This document shows, piece by piece, positions 18,065 to 27,497 of a stretch of DNA of 64,000 nucleotides (the first letter of the stretch is position 1; each line of letters begins with the position of its first letter). Source of the stretch: Pseudoalteromonas sp. 3D05 (lineage in GTDB: Bacteria; Pseudomonadota; Gammaproteobacteria; Enterobacterales; Alteromonadaceae); contig NZ_PDUS01000017.1 of the NCBI RefSeq assembly GCF_002723455.1, positions 1 through 64,000 on the forward strand. The letters run 5' to 3'. Both the position numbers and the translations under genes were made by a program. The notes under the pieces were generated by a model. It saw only the letters and a list, made by a program, of their open reading frames with translations. It did no database searches and had not been told where the DNA came from.

Positions 18065-19657
18065 TTATTTAGACCCTGCAAGCGGTGTTGCAAGGTACGG
18101 GAAAGTTGAATCCATCATCGTTGCGTCAAGTGGAGCACCATCAGTAAACGGCACGTTACCGACACTTGCATCATCACTGGTACACAGGCCTAAATCAGTA
18201 TCGGTGCCATTTACAGGCACTGGGTAACATAGGCGGCCCATAACAACACGTAGGGCAATATCGACTACATCATCACCAGGGCGACGACCATTTGGGAAAC
18301 CCGCTAAATCATCACCAGCAACACCAAAAGCAGATTGATCGGCTTGCGCTTTTGCGGCAATAGCCGTATTTAGGCGCAGCATTTCGGCGCCCGTGACCGT
18401 TGCTAATTGGTTAACGCCAGGGAAGCCAGTCAAAAATGCTGTAACTAGGTCATTTCTAGGAAAGTTAGTTGGAGCGAGTGTTTCTAGGTTAGCGCCAAGC
18501 GTTGTATTTACTGCATCTTTAAAGAGAATATTCAGTAGCTCAGGTAATGAAGGGTGTGTCACATAGTCAATAAACTGTGCGTCGTCTTTTGGTTGAGATG
18601 TTGAGAATGTATCTTTATCTTTTAAACCAATAACAAGTTCGTTGACCAGTGGGTTACCTAATCGCGATACTTGTGTTAACGCACCGCCGTTAGCCGCATT
18701 GTTAGCAAATTTTGCATTTGGATTTAAAATACGTGCTTGCGGTAAGCTTGCAGTAGTCCATGAGCCAATAGTGCCATTACCTTCGCCAGTTACGCATGCC
18801 TTAGGAACTTCAACAGCAATGGCGGTTACATTCTTATCCTTAAGGTCATCATTATCCATACTTTGTGTTATGCCGCCTGGGAAGCCTTCGCCATCACCTG
18901 CACCTGGTGCACTATCACCTTCTACTGGAACGTAGTTAACCAAATCAAATGTTTTACCTAGGTTTACAACAAATGGGTCTTTACGTTGTCCAACAAATAC
19001 TTTTGCCATAGCGTCGCAGCCAGGAACAGCTACATTATAAACAAATTGATCGGCGTACGTTTTGTAGCCGTCCATTGAGCTAAATGTTTTATTACCAATA
19101 TAATCAAGTGGTTTACCAAACTCGTTTGTATTCGTGTTGCTGTTAGTGAGCATCGTTTTTGTGCCAGTGCGCATAGGGCCTGATATCATGCTCATGGTGT
19201 ATGATTCGCTAAAATTAACCGCTGAATTATCACCAGAGGCAACACCACCTACATTTTTTAAAGGCACAGCGACAGTGCGCTGGTTATCAGCAGGGCCAAC
19301 TGTTAACGCTACGCCATTATTATCATTTGGCAGCATGCTTTTAAAGTTGAAGGCAAAAGTAATGTCTTCAACAGCATCACCATCGTTATCAATATGAATA
19401 CTGTAAGTAGCATCAGGATCCATGGCGAAATAATTTGGCCCGCCATAACCATCTTGCAATGGAATATAGTTGGCAATAAATGTCACGTAGTCGCCTCGGC
19501 CTTGCTCATAACTATTAAATGCATAAAAGTCGGTTGAGTCTAACGTTGGAAAGCGACTAATGTTTGGCGCTTCACGGTGACTAGATGCCTCAATTGGGAC
19601 GCTCACTAAGGTGCTGCATACTACTACTGCTAAAATGGACGGAGTTAATACTTTCAT
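18065..19657 (-). CDS. Exported DUF4331 protein
   Basis: This 530-residue protein starts with a signal peptide (1-24) and then S-S-H-R-E-A-P, the signature opening of DUF4331, followed by D-S-T-D-F-Y-A-F and Y-I-P-L-Q-D-G-Y-G-G-P-N-Y-F. A C-terminal block has G-R-R-P-G-D-D-V-V-D-I-A-L-R. The family is secreted, binds unknown ligands and has no proven function; the S-H-R-E-A-P start may hold a conserved histidine used for metal. GGAAGCAATC lies upstream of the ATG. It follows the ECF sigma/anti-sigma genes, so it is likely the main product of that regulon. Confidence 0.85.
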   Translation of the reverse strand: MKVLTPSILAVVVCSTLVSVPIEASSHREAPNISRFPTLDSTDFYAFNSYEQGRGDYVTFIANYIPLQDGYGGPNYFAMDPDATYSIHIDNDGDAVEDITFAFNFKSMLPNDNNGVALTVGPADNQRTVAVPLKNVGGVASGDNSAVNFSESYTMSMISGPMRTGTKTMLTNSNTNTNEFGKPLDYIGNKTFSSMDGYKTYADQFVYNVAVPGCDAMAKVFVGQRKDPFVVNLGKTFDLVNYVPVEGDSAPGAGDGEGFPGGITQSMDNDDLKDKNVTAIAVEVPKACVTGEGNGTIGSWTTASLPQARILNPNAKFANNAANGGALTQVSRLGNPLVNELVIGLKDKDTFSTSQPKDDAQFIDYVTHPSLPELLNILFKDAVNTTLGANLETLAPTNFPRNDLVTAFLTGFPGVNQLATVTGAEMLRLNTAIAAKAQADQSAFGVAGDDLAGFPNGRRPGDDVVDIALRVVMGRLCYPVPVNGTDTDLGLCTSDDASVGNVPFTDGAPLDATMMDSTFPYLATPLAGSK

Positions 19658-19850
19658 GATTGCTTCCTTTAGTTTTAGATTATATTCATAGCTAATAACG
19701 GGGGAGCGGTTTGATTGGATGCAGGAAATGTAAGATTAATTTAAATAAATGTGAAGTTTACTCTTATATCACTGATTATATTGCTTTTTTATTTTTGATT
19801 ATTTTGCATTATTGTTATGGGTTACAGTGCGCTAATTAACTAAAAGCAAA

Positions 19851-19872
19851 AAAGCCAGCTAATGCTGGCTTT
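19851..19872 (-). terminator. Terminator after the anti-sigma gene
   Basis: AAAGCCAGC and GCTGGCTTT pair around four bases; on the minus strand TTTTTTGC follows. It separates the sigma operon from the DUF4331 gene, which must then have its own promoter in the following 190 bases. Confidence 0.75.
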
Positions 19873-19924
19873 GTATTATTTCACTGAATAGTGGAATGCA
19901 TTTTAATTACTTAAGGTGCATTTG

Positions 19925-20620
19925 TTAAAGCAATATAAGCTCTGTTGTATACAATACTTCTGTAGGCAGACCCGTCGGTGAGCCACCAATTGGCTCTAAA
20001 CTAATCGCCAGTAGTGCAATATCTTGGGCACTAAAACGGCTATCTTTGAGCAATGATTTGACGCCATCTTTTGGTAAAATACCTAAAGAAATGGGGGTAT
20101 CTTGACCTTTGAGAATCATCCATAATTGATAGTCTTTATCGTTTCTTGCAACTAATTTGTCACTGGCTTTAATAGATAAGTTTTGCTCATCTATATCAAT
20201 AAACCACAATGGTTGTTCTGTTGCATCTTTAAACAAAGCAATTTGTTGTGTGGGTTGCACCGGCGCTTGTGGCTGCCAAATAATCACTGCAAGTATAATA
20301 CTGGCCGCTGTCGCAATTAAAGACCATGCCTTCCAAATATGTGCTTTGGGCTTGATTACATTTGAGTCAGTGGATGATTGTATTGGCTTAGAAGCATCGA
20401 TACGCTGAGATATAATTTGCCAAACTTTATCACTTGGTTGCTCTGATTGTATTGAGCTCGCTAAGTTATTTAAGTGTTGTTCCCATATCCACGTTGCTTC
20501 TCTAACACGTGTAGAAGTGAGCATTAAGCGTTGAAAACGCTTACGAGCTGAGCCTGTAAGTGTGCCTAAAACATACTCTGCTGCAAGCATATCTATCAGC
20601 TTTTGATTGTCATAATTCAT
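19925..20620 (-). CDS. Anti-sigma factor, RskA-like
   Basis: A 231-residue protein with an N-terminal anti-sigma domain (L-A-A-E-Y-V-L-G-T-L-T-G-S-A-R-K-R-F), one membrane segment (about 93-115) and a periplasmic RskA-like C-terminal domain (S-L-E-P-I-G-G-S-P-T-G-L-P, typical of the family). It holds its sigma factor at the membrane until a signal releases it. The ATG at 20620 forms ATGA with the sigma stop codon, so the pair is translated together; a GTG at 20632 is less likely. Confidence 0.9.
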   Translation of the reverse strand: MNYDNQKLIDMLAAEYVLGTLTGSARKRFQRLMLTSTRVREATWIWEQHLNNLASSIQSEQPSDKVWQIISQRIDASKPIQSSTDSNVIKPKAHIWKAWSLIATAASIILAVIIWQPQAPVQPTQQIALFKDATEQPLWFIDIDEQNLSIKASDKLVARNDKDYQLWMILKGQDTPISLGILPKDGVKSLLKDSRFSAQDIALLAISLEPIGGSPTGLPTEVLYTTELILL

Positions 20621-21156
20621 AGCGTTAAGCACCTCTGCAGCTGTTGTAAGCCCCGTCTGATCCAGCTTTTAACTGTGCCAAGAGGAGTGTCTACGTGATC
20701 CACCAATTCGCTGTGAGTTAACCCTTTATAATAGGCTAAATGGATCGCTTGTTTTTGCTGCTCATCCAATTGTTCCATACAATCAACGAGTTTAGTTTTA
20801 TCTTCGTAATCGACAGTTATTGCAGTATCTGCAATAGGTTCAAAGTGATCGTTGTCATCATCTAGGCTTTGTTCTTTACGAACCTTATGATAACGCAGTG
20901 AATCTAAGCTTCGATACCGTACGATACTGATCATCCAGCTAATAACAGTTCCTTTGCTGGCTTGGTATTCAGATGCGTTATGCCATATTTTAACGAACGC
21001 ATCTTGCAATGCTTCTTCCGCATGAGCGCGATTTGTTAACATTTTTAAGCTGATGGCAAATAGTTTTGGGCTAGTTGCATTATATAGTTTTGCAAAAGCC
21101 TGTTTATTTCCTTGCGCTGTTTGACTCAGCAGCGGTAATAGTTCATCGATTTCCAT
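20617..21156 (-). CDS. ECF RNA polymerase sigma factor, SigK-like
   Basis: A 179-residue sigma factor with region 2 (A-F-A-K-L-Y, A-E-E-A-L-Q-D-A-F-V-K-I-W, T-V-I-S-W-M) and region 4 (L-A-Y-Y-K-G-L-T-H-S-E-L, T-P-L-G-T-V-K-S-W-I-R-R-G). AGGAACTCT precedes the ATG. It is coupled to the RskA-like anti-sigma gene. Its targets likely include its own promoter and the DUF4331 operon, a pairing I recall from other marine proteobacteria. The signal is unknown. Confidence 0.95.
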   Translation of the reverse strand: MEIDELLPLLSQTAQGNKQAFAKLYNATSPKLFAISLKMLTNRAHAEEALQDAFVKIWHNASEYQASKGTVISWMISIVRYRSLDSLRYHKVRKEQSLDDDNDHFEPIADTAITVDYEDKTKLVDCMEQLDEQQKQAIHLAYYKGLTHSELVDHVDTPLGTVKSWIRRGLQQLQRCLTL

Positions 21157-21455
21157 AGAGTTCCTGTTGTTATTATTAGTAAACGTTTGAGGTTGATAAT
21201 TGGATGCAAAATAAATTGTAGGGTTAAGTGCAGAGTATAATGCTTTAAATCTAGCAGTGATTTACGGCTTGGCAAGCATAGTCGATCAGTTTTTAAGCAT
21301 ACTAAACGTATTAAATTAATACAATTAAAGCAAAAATAGGCTAAAAGGTTAAAAAAATGTGTTTTTCCACAATAAAAGCACCCTTTTAGATATGGTTAAA
21401 CAGTGGGTGAATGTAATACACTGTGGGAAAAGCACACAACACAAGAGAGATTAAA

Positions 21456-22457
21456 ATGGCAGCATTTGGTACGGTATTTATGCCACAAATGATCCAAGCG
21501 AGATTTACTGATAATGCTTGGAGTGAGAGTGAAATTGTTCCTTCAGATAAAATAGAACTACACGCTGGAGCACACGTTCTTCACTATTCGAGTACATGTT
21601 TTGAAGGTTTAAAAGCATTTCGCCATGATGATGGCTCAGTATACATTTTCAGAATGGATGCAAATATTGCGCGTATGCAGCAAAGCTCGAAGTTATTAAG
21701 TTTGCCAAGCTTTGAAGGGCCAAAGCTTAAAACAATGATCACAGATATAGTAAAAGAATACGCTGACGAAACACCTTTACCACCGGGATCAATGTACATT
21801 CGCCCAACGCACATTGGCACTGAAGCTGCGATTGGCAAAGCGGCGGTTCCCTCTGCAAGTTCACTTATGTATGTATTGCTTTCACCAGTAGGGGATTACT
21901 TCGCTGGTGGCTCAACCGCACTGCGCGTATTACTAGAAGAAGATGGTATGCGCTGTGCGCCGCACATGGGAATGGTTAAAAGTGGTGGTAATTATGCCAG
22001 TGCATTGGCACCAATTTCAGCAGCCCGTGAAAAATACCAAGCAGATCAAATTTTATTTTGCCCAGGTGGTGACGTACAAGAAACCGGTGCTGCTAACTTT
22101 ATTTTAATTGATGGTAACGAGATCATCACCAAAGCGCTCGACAGCACATTTTTACATGGTGTAACACGCCACAGTATTTTGACTATTGCCAAAGATTTAG
22201 GCATGACAGTGTCAGAACGTAACTTTACAGTTACTGAATTATTAGAGCGTGCAGCTAAGCCAGGCACTGAGGCTGCGCTTTCTGGTACAGCTGCTGTGCT
22301 CACTGCGGTAGGGACTTTTATTCATAATGATAAAGAATATAAAGTAGGTACTGGCGAGCCGGGTCCAACGACAACCCGTTTACGTCAAGCATTGAATGAT
22401 ATTCAGTGGGGTAAAGCACCAGATACACATGGTTGGTTAACCAAAGTAGACGTTTAA
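21456..22457 (+). CDS. ilvE: Branched-chain amino acid aminotransferase
   Basis: A 333-residue class IV PLP aminotransferase. It has the early S-S-T-C-F-E-G-L-K-A-F, the PLP-lysine stretch M-V-K-S-G-G-N-Y, and E-T-G-A-A-N-F-I-L-I. The enzyme makes or degrades Leu, Ile and Val by moving the amino group to or from glutamate. I start at the ATG at 21456 (AGAGA upstream); a GTG at 21423 lacks a ribosome site. It is a single gene divergent from the sigma factor, separated by 299 bases that hold no clear site by eye. No leader peptide or attenuator is visible. Confidence 0.9.
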   Translation: MAAFGTVFMPQMIQARFTDNAWSESEIVPSDKIELHAGAHVLHYSSTCFEGLKAFRHDDGSVYIFRMDANIARMQQSSKLLSLPSFEGPKLKTMITDIVKEYADETPLPPGSMYIRPTHIGTEAAIGKAAVPSASSLMYVLLSPVGDYFAGGSTALRVLLEEDGMRCAPHMGMVKSGGNYASALAPISAAREKYQADQILFCPGGDVQETGAANFILIDGNEIITKALDSTFLHGVTRHSILTIAKDLGMTVSERNFTVTELLERAAKPGTEAALSGTAAVLTAVGTFIHNDKEYKVGTGEPGPTTTRLRQALNDIQWGKAPDTHGWLTKVDV

Positions 22458-22729
22458 TTTCTGTGTAATTCATTATGCCTAAGAGAAAGCTAGCCATAAT
22501 ACTGGTATGCTGAAACTTGGGCTTTTTCATTTCAATATCCTACCCTTAAACTGTAAGTAACTCACACCTGTGTGTAAAATCAACGCAAAGCTTTCAAAAT
22601 GAAAATTTTAGTTATTGAAATATAACAACTTTTATTTTAATTATCTCGGCGTAATTATTGCAAACTAACCTACAAAGTGGTTTGTTCATTCAGTACTAAC
22701 CACATAAAATTAATAACAAAGGAGAATCT

Positions 22730-24355
22730 ATGTGGGCCGCAATTAGTTATATTGTATTGGCAGTGGTTTTTATTGTGATGGGCTGGCAAGTTGATGCTGT
22801 TTATTTTTCCATTATGTTTTATTGGACTGCACTGTCATTGCTACTTGTAGGTGGTGCGTATGTGTTTAACGTAGCCAAAATTTTTCGTAAGCGTGAAAAC
22901 GGAGTCATTCCCTTTTATATCCGCTGGGCTTTTGTGCCTTTTTTATTGGGTGCACAAGTTTACAACGCTTGGAGCCGAAAAAGAGATAAAGTACCGCCAT
23001 TACAACAGATAAATGATCACTTATTTTTAGCGTGTCGTTTATTTCCCTCAGACATAGACACCATGAAAGAGAATAATATCACAGCTATCTTAGATGTAAC
23101 TTGCGAGTTTGATGGACTAGAATGGTCATCCACTCAAGAGAATATCAAATACCTGAATATCCCTGTACTTGATCATCGCGTGCCTACGCGATCACAGCTT
23201 AATCAAGCTTTAAATTGGATTGATCATCATATTAAAGCTAATCGCCGTGTGGTGGTGCATTGTGCACTGGGTCGTGGACGGTCAGTATTTGTTATGGCAG
23301 CTTATTTATTGAGTCAAAATAAGGACGCTGATGTTCATCAAGTATTAGCACAAATTAAAGAGACCCGTGAAACAGCTAACCTCAATAAACACCAATTACG
23401 TCATTTAGTTAAACGCCATCGTAGTGGGGAGTTGCTTATAAAAAATAAAGCAGTGTTAATTGCAAACCCAGTATCTGGTACAAAACTGTGGCAACAAAAA
23501 AAGGACATGATTATTAATCGCTTGTCTGCCTATTACGATTTGACAGTGTTAACAACCTCAAAAGAAGAAAATGGTATTGTATTAGCAAAGCAAGCTATGA
23601 GTGACAGCCCAAATTTGATTATTGCCTGTGGCGGCGATGGAACAGTTACAGAGGTTGCCAGTGTACTTGTTAATACCGATTGTAAACTCGGCATAATTCC
23701 GTTGGGTACAGCTAATGCCCTTGCTCATGTTTTGATGGGGATAAAATCTAAATTAATCCCTGTTGAAACGGCATGTGACCTTATCATAGATGGTCAAACT
23801 CAACGTATGGATACAGCTTACTGTAATGGCGAGCTTATGCTGCTATTGGCTGGAATTGGCTTTGAGCAAACGATGATCGAAAAAGCTGATCGCGAAAGTA
23901 AGAACGCGGTTGGTCAAGTTGCATACTTACAAGGTTTTTGGCAGGCATTAGGTCAGCAAAAAGCGCAAAAGTTGAGTGTAAAGTTAGATGACAATGCGCC
24001 TCAAGAATTATTTACAAACAGTCTGATTGTTGCCAATGCTGCGCCGTTTACTACATTGTTGGCCCAAGCTAGCGGTCAGCCGGATCACAATGATGGCTTA
24101 CTAGATGTTAATTGGCTAACGCCCAATGTAGATAATTCGACCAATGTGCTTAGCATTGCAGAGCTTGTTTTAAGCAGTGTAACGCAGGCTCACTTAGCGA
24201 TAAACTCGCACCACACCAATGCTCGTCGGGTGGTGGTAAGCGCTGATGATGAGGTTAAATATGTCATAGATGGTGAAGTTAAAACAGCAAATGAATTAGT
24301 GATCGAAATTGAACCTAGCTCACTCGCTGTAGTGTGTGCAGAGCAGCCAGTTTAA
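22730..24355 (+). CDS. Membrane dual-specificity phosphatase fused to a lipid/diacylglycerol kinase
   Basis: A 541-residue fusion. Residues 1-80 hold two or three membrane helices. Residues about 90-225 are a dual-specificity phosphatase with the active-site loop H-C-A-L-G-R-G-R-S (C-x5-R) and an upstream D-H-R as the possible acid. Residues about 235-540 are a DAG-kinase-like domain with A-N-P-V-S-G, C-G-G-D-G-T-V-T-E-V and P-L-G-T-A-N-A-L-A. One chain could thus act on a phospholipid headgroup and phosphorylate a lipid or lipid-like alcohol; the substrate is unknown. GGAGAATCT precedes the ATG. Its stop abuts the convergent DUF2132 gene with no space for a terminator. Confidence 0.85.
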   Translation: MWAAISYIVLAVVFIVMGWQVDAVYFSIMFYWTALSLLLVGGAYVFNVAKIFRKRENGVIPFYIRWAFVPFLLGAQVYNAWSRKRDKVPPLQQINDHLFLACRLFPSDIDTMKENNITAILDVTCEFDGLEWSSTQENIKYLNIPVLDHRVPTRSQLNQALNWIDHHIKANRRVVVHCALGRGRSVFVMAAYLLSQNKDADVHQVLAQIKETRETANLNKHQLRHLVKRHRSGELLIKNKAVLIANPVSGTKLWQQKKDMIINRLSAYYDLTVLTTSKEENGIVLAKQAMSDSPNLIIACGGDGTVTEVASVLVNTDCKLGIIPLGTANALAHVLMGIKSKLIPVETACDLIIDGQTQRMDTAYCNGELMLLLAGIGFEQTMIEKADRESKNAVGQVAYLQGFWQALGQQKAQKLSVKLDDNAPQELFTNSLIVANAAPFTTLLAQASGQPDHNDGLLDVNWLTPNVDNSTNVLSIAELVLSSVTQAHLAINSHHTNARRVVVSADDEVKYVIDGEVKTANELVIEIEPSSLAVVCAEQPV

Positions 24356-24619
24356 TTACTTTTTAATACTTGGCCAGACGAAGCCGCTTGCTTGCGGCTT
24401 TGTTTCAACACAGTTATCAAGATAAAGCTGTTCTACCTTAGTGCGTGCCCAAGGGGTTTTGCGTAAAAATTTAAGGCTCGATTTAACGCTAGGATCAGAC
24501 TTAAAGCAGCGAATGTCCACTTGTTCGCCCATGGCTTTCCAGCCGATTGTTTGTTCAAGTTTTACGACGATTTGTTCAAGGGTTATGCCGTGTAATGGAT
24601 TGTTAGCTTGCTGATTCAT
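24356..24619 (-). CDS. VF530-type DUF2132 protein
   Basis: At 87 residues this matches the small DUF2132/VF530 family: [40 protein letters not shown]530 folds as a small helical, possibly DNA-binding protein. It ends exactly beside the convergent phosphatase-kinase gene. Confidence 0.85.
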   Translation of the reverse strand: MNQQANNPLHGITLEQIVVKLEQTIGWKAMGEQVDIRCFKSDPSVKSSLKFLRKTPWARTKVEQLYLDNCVETKPQASGFVWPSIKK

Positions 24620-24719
24620 AATTCACTATAGCGTTAAAAAATTCGGGGCTATTGTAGCCTAAGTGGCCGTTGATACCAACGCGATATCTTTGTGCAGTAT
24701 TAAATAACCCCAGTTTTGG

Positions 24720-25022
24720 CTAATTAACCCGAATTGTTTTAGGTGCTTTTGGATAAATAATCTCGTTTTCATCACTGAGCATTAACCATATCAATGAACT
24801 ATTATTATGCTGCGGTTTTTTTGCAGTACATATGACTTTTAAATTAGCCATGATAACGACAGCACCTTCACTGTAGCGTTTATCATCAAACCAACAGACA
24901 GATTGCTGGTTAATAACATCTTGTGGATTTAATAATAATGTTGTTTTTAGATTGTCTCCAAAGCTATTTACAGAGTAAATAAAACAAACAAAACATAGAC
25001 CTATAGTAGTTAAAATTCTCAT
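24720..25022 (-). CDS. Small exported protein, probably DUF1496
   Basis: The ATG at 25022 has AAGG seven bases upstream and opens a signal peptide (1-22) in a 100-residue protein. C-W-F-D-D-K-R-Y-S-E-G-A-V-V followed by a second cysteine fits DUF1496, a short periplasmic family of unknown role with a likely disulfide. A MITE-like repeat begins about 37 bases upstream. Confidence 0.6.
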   Translation of the reverse strand: MRILTTIGLCFVCFIYSVNSFGDNLKTTLLLNPQDVINQQSVCWFDDKRYSEGAVVIMANLKVICTAKKPQHNNSSLIWLMLSDENEIIYPKAPKTIRVN

Positions 25023-25058
25023 ATTCAGCCTTTGCATTAAAAAATAACTCCACTAAGC

Positions 25059-25139
25059 TTATACCCAAGTTACCAAGAATTACTAGTAGCAATTTTTCAA
25101 TTGGTTGCTAATAAGTGTTTTAGAGTGACTTGGGTATAA
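25059..25139. repeat. 81-bp MITE-like element with TTATACCCAAGT ends
   Basis: TTATACCCAAGT (25059-25070) and ACTTGGGTATAA (25128-25139) are perfect inverted ends around 57 AT-rich bases. A TA duplication is possible at the tips. It lies between the DUF1496 and TIGR02647 genes and may read as a hairpin or carry promoter elements. Confidence 0.6.
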
Positions 25140-25194
25140 AATGTGTTAGGGTAAATAATCAATAAAATAATAATTTCGAAAACAAGGTGAACAC

Positions 25195-25428
25195 ATGCAA
25201 TTTAACCAAAAGATGATGGATGAATTTGAACTGCTTGCTAAATTTCCTGTTAGCAGCAAAATGCAAGGTATTAAGATTCATAGCGATGCCAACGACAGTG
25301 TTATTAGCGCCGCACAGCGTTTATTTGAAAAAGGGATTATAGATAGCCCAGACGGCGGATATTTAACCGATCTGGGCTTAGATTTAATTGAGCATGTTAC
25401 TGTGATACACAGCGCGCTGAGCAGTTAG
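25195..25428 (+). CDS. TIGR02647-family small protein
   Basis: A 77-residue protein matching TIGR02647: a short start, G-I-K-I-H-S-D-A, A-A-Q-R-L-F-E-K-G-I-I and D-G-G-Y-L-T-D-L-G-L. The family is common in marine gammaproteobacteria and has no known function. Its stop overlaps the maiA stop on the other strand. Confidence 0.85.
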   Translation: MQFNQKMMDEFELLAKFPVSSKMQGIKIHSDANDSVISAAQRLFEKGIIDSPDGGYLTDLGLDLIEHVTVIHSALSS

Positions 25429-26054
25429 CCAGCATCAAGCTGATTTTGCGGTGCTGCATCACTAAATGCAGCTAGCGTATTACAATGCGCGTATATGGCT
25501 GCTATTTTCGGATACGCAGTCATATCGACATTAAAGCGCAAGGCATTAAATACTTGTGGCACTAAACACACATCAGCTAGACTCGGTTTATCTCCAACAC
25601 AAAAATCATGCTTCTCATCCAGTAATAACTCTAGCTTTTCAAAGCCTACTTCAACCCAATGACGGTACCATTTATTTTTGGCTTCATCATCAACCGCAAG
25701 CTCAGTGCTTAAATACTTAAGTACGCGCAAGTTATCGATAGGGTGAATATCGCACGCTACGGCATAACTTAAATTACGGATTTGTGCTTTTTGCCATGCA
25801 TTGCCGTAAATCAACGGGTGTTGAGGGTACGTTTCATCAAGGTATTCTAAAATGGCTAACGATTGTCCTAGCACTCCTTCCTCAGTTTCAAGCGCGGGTA
25901 ATAACCCTTGTGGGTTTTTACTCAGGTAGTGCTCACCTTGCTGCTCTGACTTTAATAAGTTTACAGGTACTAGCTCATGATCAATGGCTTTTAAATTAAG
26001 TGCAATACGCACACGATAAGCCGCAGATGAACGAAAATAAGTATACAGTTTCAT
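25425..26054 (-). CDS. maiA: Maleylacetoacetate isomerase (zeta-class GST)
   Basis: A 209-residue glutathione transferase of the zeta class: Y-F-R-S-S-A-A-Y-R-V-R-I-A-L-N-L near the start, with the catalytic S-S-A-Y-R, then N-P-Q-G-L-L-P-A-L and Q-S-L-A-I-L-E-Y-L. It turns maleylacetoacetate into fumarylacetoacetate in tyrosine and phenylalanine breakdown. AAGG lies ahead of the ATG and hmgA ends 9 bases upstream, so both are one operon. The next enzyme, fumarylacetoacetase, is not here. Confidence 0.92.
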   Translation of the reverse strand: MKLYTYFRSSAAYRVRIALNLKAIDHELVPVNLLKSEQQGEHYLSKNPQGLLPALETEEGVLGQSLAILEYLDETYPQHPLIYGNAWQKAQIRNLSYAVACDIHPIDNLRVLKYLSTELAVDDEAKNKWYRHWVEVGFEKLELLLDEKHDFCVGDKPSLADVCLVPQVFNALRFNVDMTAYPKIAAIYAHCNTLAAFSDAAPQNQLDAG

Positions 26055-26063
26055 GAAATGACC

Positions 26064-27359
26064 TTATTCAGCTTTAAAATGTTTTTTAATTGTACGCCAG
26101 CAATCAGTATAGTTTGGTTGGCGCTCTTTGCCTTCGAGGGCATATTTTGTAGGCGAAATTACATAGCGCGACTCAAACATAAAGGCGAGTGTGTTTTCGT
26201 AGCGCTGAGGCTCAAGTTCAGCATTTGACGCTTTTTCAAATACATCGGCTTCTGGCCCATGTGGCGACATACAATTATGTAAACTCATTCCACCAGGCAC
26301 AAAACCATGCTCTTTGGCATCGTACACACCTTCAATTAGCCCCATAAATTCACTCATAATATTACGGTGATAATAAGGTGGGCGGAAGGTATTTTCAGCG
26401 ACCATCCAACGTGGCGGGAAGATTGCAAAATCAATATTTGCAACGCCTTCAGTACCTGATGGTGACGTAAGCACTGTGAAAATTGACGGATCTGGGTGAT
26501 CAAAGCTTACTGTGTTCATCACATTAAAGCGTGCTAAATCGTATTTATACGGCGCGCTATTGCCTGTCCACGCGACAACATCTAGCGGGGAGTGACCAAT
26601 ATCACAGCTGAACATATTGCCGTTAAACTTAGCGATTAATTCAAACTCGCCTTCTTTATCTTCAAACGCGGCCACAGGGTATTGAAAATCACGATCGTTT
26701 GCATAGCCGTTTGCGCCCACAGGGCCTCGCTCAGCTAATACATATGCGTGGCCGTAGTTTTCACAAATATAACCTCGGGCCGTGTCAGTTAGTAGCATCA
26801 CTTGGAATTTAATACCACGAGGTATTACCGCAATCTCACCAGCCTTCACAGTTAAGTTACCACATTCAGTTTTAAGCAGTAGCTCGCCTTGCTGCGGAAC
26901 AAACAGCATTTCACCGTCAGCATTATAAAAATAGCGGACGGTCATTGATTTATTGGCTACATATACGTGAATACCAATCCCTGCTTGGCCATTAGCATTG
27001 CCATTGGCGGCCATTGTGATCAGACCATCTATAAAATCTGTAGGTTGGCTTGGAATATCAATAGGGTTCCAACGTAACATAGTGGGTGGAGTCGGTACTT
27101 CAGTGATTGGTGCTGTGCGAATTAAGCCATTGTCTATTGCAGTGTAATCACCTTGTACCACTGAAGGGCGAATACGGTACATCCAAGTGCGACGGTTATC
27201 AGCACGCGGGGCAGTGAACGCTGTTGTACTAAATTGTTCAGCGTACAAATCATATTTTACTTTTTGAGGGCTAAATTGACCAATAGGTAATGCACCGGGT
27301 AGGGCTTCGGTTTCAAACTCATTACCAAACCCTGTCATGTATTTTAATTCGCTTGTCAT
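26064..27359 (-). CDS. hmgA: Homogentisate 1,2-dioxygenase
   Basis: A 431-residue dioxygenase with the family opening [20 protein letters not shown] and a C-terminal metal region ([19 protein letters not shown], with G-P-H-G-P) that binds iron. It opens the ring of homogentisate in the cytoplasm. GGAG lies ahead of the ATG at 27359; the longer reading to 27398 lacks support. A divergent MarR gene and the palindrome at 27393-27404 suggest the control. Confidence 0.95.
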   Translation of the reverse strand: MTSELKYMTGFGNEFETEALPGALPIGQFSPQKVKYDLYAEQFSTTAFTAPRADNRRTWMYRIRPSVVQGDYTAIDNGLIRTAPITEVPTPPTMLRWNPIDIPSQPTDFIDGLITMAANGNANGQAGIGIHVYVANKSMTVRYFYNADGEMLFVPQQGELLLKTECGNLTVKAGEIAVIPRGIKFQVMLLTDTARGYICENYGHAYVLAERGPVGANGYANDRDFQYPVAAFEDKEGEFELIAKFNGNMFSCDIGHSPLDVVAWTGNSAPYKYDLARFNVMNTVSFDHPDPSIFTVLTSPSGTEGVANIDFAIFPPRWMVAENTFRPPYYHRNIMSEFMGLIEGVYDAKEHGFVPGGMSLHNCMSPHGPEADVFEKASNAELEPQRYENTLAFMFESRYVISPTKYALEGKERQPNYTDCWRTIKKHFKAE

Positions 27360-27392
27360 CACTCGACTCCTTTGTGTTTTACTGTAAGATAC

Positions 27393-27404
27393 TCTCATGT
27401 GAGA
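27393..27404. promoter_or_regulatory. Palindrome, candidate MarR operator
   Basis: TCTCATGTGAGA is a perfect palindrome in the 138-base gap between hmgA and marR, a likely site for the MarR protein to control both. Its exact role is inferred from position. Confidence 0.4.
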
Positions 27405-27497
27405 TTAAATTCAAACCTTCTGTTTTTATCGTGCTGTACATATTTATGGACAGGCAAAACACGACTGTAAAGCCCATTTGGGCGGAGATTTAAGAAG

